From Cacajao melanocephalus (lineage: Eukaryota > Chordata > Mammalia > Primates > Pitheciidae), in contig CAUYLG010026974.1 in assembly GCA_963573385.1 (NCBI GenBank), positions 62,001-126,000 on the forward strand: a stretch of DNA of 64,000 nt. Reading direction: 5' to 3'. Shown one piece after another: positions 62,800 through 64,000 of this stretch (positions are counted from its first letter, which is position 1; every line of letters starts with the position of its first letter). The notes below the pieces were generated by a model. That model ran no database searches, was not told the origin of the DNA, and was given only the letters and a program-made list of their open reading frames with translations. The position numbers were made by a program, and so were the translations under genes.

Positions 62800-62950
62800 G
62801 CGTGGGATGCAGTGCTGTGCTCACAGGTGGGAACCTGAATCACCGCCCACCCATCCTGAACAAATTACTCAGCCCCTGTGAGCCTTGGTCTCCCCACCTG
62901 CAAAACTGGGCAAACACAATGCTGATCATCGCTCTGAGGATCACGTGAGC
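62800..62950 (+). mobile_element. MIR SINE
   Basis: GAACCTGAATCACCGCCCAC, GAACAAATTACTCAGCCCCT, GAGCCTTGGTCTCCCCACCT and GCTCTGAGGATCACGTGAG follow the MIR. Confidence 0.65.
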
Positions 62951-62969
62951 AACTCCATCCCCATCAGCG

Positions 62970-63423
62970 TCTGGGGCTGCTTGTACAAAGTGTCCCACAC
63001 TGGTGCCTTCAAACAGCAGAAATGTGTCCTCTCACAATTTTGGAGACTGTGAGTTCGAAATGAAGGTGTCAACAGTGCTTCCCGATGCTCTGGGAGAGAG
63101 TCCATTTCAGGCTTTCCTTTTAGCTTTTGGTGTTTCGGGCTCCCAGGTGCTCCCTGTCCTGCAGCTGCCTCACTTGGCTCTCCCTCTGTCATCCTGGCCC
63201 TCTCCTCTTCCCCGTGTGTCTTCACGTCACCGACCCTCTGTCTTGTTTGTCTCTGAGTCTCTTCTCCTTTTCTTATAAAAAATACCAGTCATGTTGGTAA
63301 CGACCCTCATCTTACCTTGATTACAGCTGCAAAGACCCTATTCCCAAAGAAGGACACATTCGCAGGGATGAGGAGTTAGGACACGGACAAAGCTTTTTGG
63401 GGGCCACAATTCAACCCAAAGCA
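62970..63423 (-). mobile_element. MLT1-type LTR, antisense
   Basis: AACAGCAGAAATGTGTCCTC, TCACAATTTTGGAGACTGTG, CCTCTGTCATCCTGGCCCTC, TTCTTATAAAAAATACCAGT, CAGCTGCAAAGACCCTATTC, CCAAAGAAGGACACATTCGC, GAGGAGTTAGGACACGGAC and TTTTTGGGGGCCACAATTCA follow the reversed MLT1 LTR. Confidence 0.85.
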
Positions 63424-64000
63424 CCGCGTGCGGCCCCAGGAACAGAGCTGTCACAATAATTGACAACCACTAATTATTTAAGATAGGGCAGGCAGGGCAG
63501 GGACCCCCTCGCCCGTGAGGGGTAAAGAGGAGGGGCTGTCATTGGGCCCTTTGGTTTGGCTGAAGCAGGCAAAGCTCTCTCTCTCCAGAGCTCCCCTGGT
63601 CTTGGAGCTCTGCTGGGCAACTGCATTGCCCTCACCCTTGTTACAAAAGGGGAATGGGGCCCAAAAGTGGGGAGCTGGCAGGGGATCCTGCACATGGCTG
63701 GGGACACAAGCACCCAAAGTGTGCCACTCGGTGAGCTGCCTTGCTGCTGCCATGCTCGGACCGTCAAGCTGGAGTCCCGGAATCAAACAGTGGATTCGGC
63801 TTTCCTGTTGGGTTCTGCCTGTGGTTTTCTTTGGTGTACCTGCACCATCACATCCACAGGCCCCGTGTGCTGCATATTTAAAGCCGACACCAGGGCTCCG
63901 TGTGGAGGTGCTGACCCTGCACCATCTCCCCACCTCCCAGCCTGGCTATGCCTCTGGTCTGCAACGTGATGCTGAAAAGGTGGTCTTTCAGCCATGTCTG
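63424..64000. other. Non-genic unique spacer to window end
   Basis: No exon or repeat is recognised. Overlapping frames of 137-151 codons on opposite strands (63478-63969) reflect high GC and cannot both be real. Neither has a known domain. Confidence 0.45.

Overview
The window is primate nuclear DNA, almost certainly human. It contains Alu SINEs (one with AluY-type left-arm diagnostics), a THE1/MST-type LTR pair, an L1PA/L1PB-type 3' end, and many ancient mammalian repeats (MIR, L2, MLT1, hAT/MER). I find no protein-coding exon, no CpG-island promoter and no functional RNA gene. All long open frames fall in repeats or GC-rich spacers, so the window reads as an intergenic gene desert or a very large intron.

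The only gene-derived sequences are two retrocopies. At 55976-56358 there is a 5'-truncated processed pseudogene that I recognise as NOPCHAP1 (C12orf45). It lies inside a MIR element and carries an in-frame stop plus a poly-A slippage at the old C-terminus. At 62348-62458 there is a 5S rRNA pseudogene with a 10-nt internal deletion and a target-site duplication.

Layout: 1-5.9 kb holds Alus, a duplicated unassigned repeat pair, an MST LTR, an ancient L1 and an MLT1. 5.9-8.4 kb ends in a large 20-bp minisatellite (7524-8362). 8.4-20 kb is mostly unique DNA with MIR/L2/MLT1 fragments and several candidate conserved noncoding blocks. 20-32 kb holds a young L1 end, a THE1 LTR, a MaLR LTR and a hAT element split by an AluY. 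32-43 kb holds unique blocks, a hAT element, a long ancient L1 3' end, a 0.8-kb ATC trinucleotide array and two MLT1 LTRs. 43-64 kb holds three (TGGA)n arrays, L2 copies, a 38-bp minisatellite, a MER20-like element, a homeodomain-type candidate element, a long Z-DNA-type CA tract and the two pseudogenes.

Nothing here works as an operon or gene system. Two themes stand out. Microsatellites and minisatellites repeatedly start at the 3' tails of old retroelements. Several repeat-free stretches combine TAAT/ATTA motifs with unusually retained CpGs, as expected of distal enhancers around a developmental gene. The second theme is inference and needs cross-species alignment. Repeat family names come from recall of consensus sequences and were not computed; subfamily names are the least certain part.
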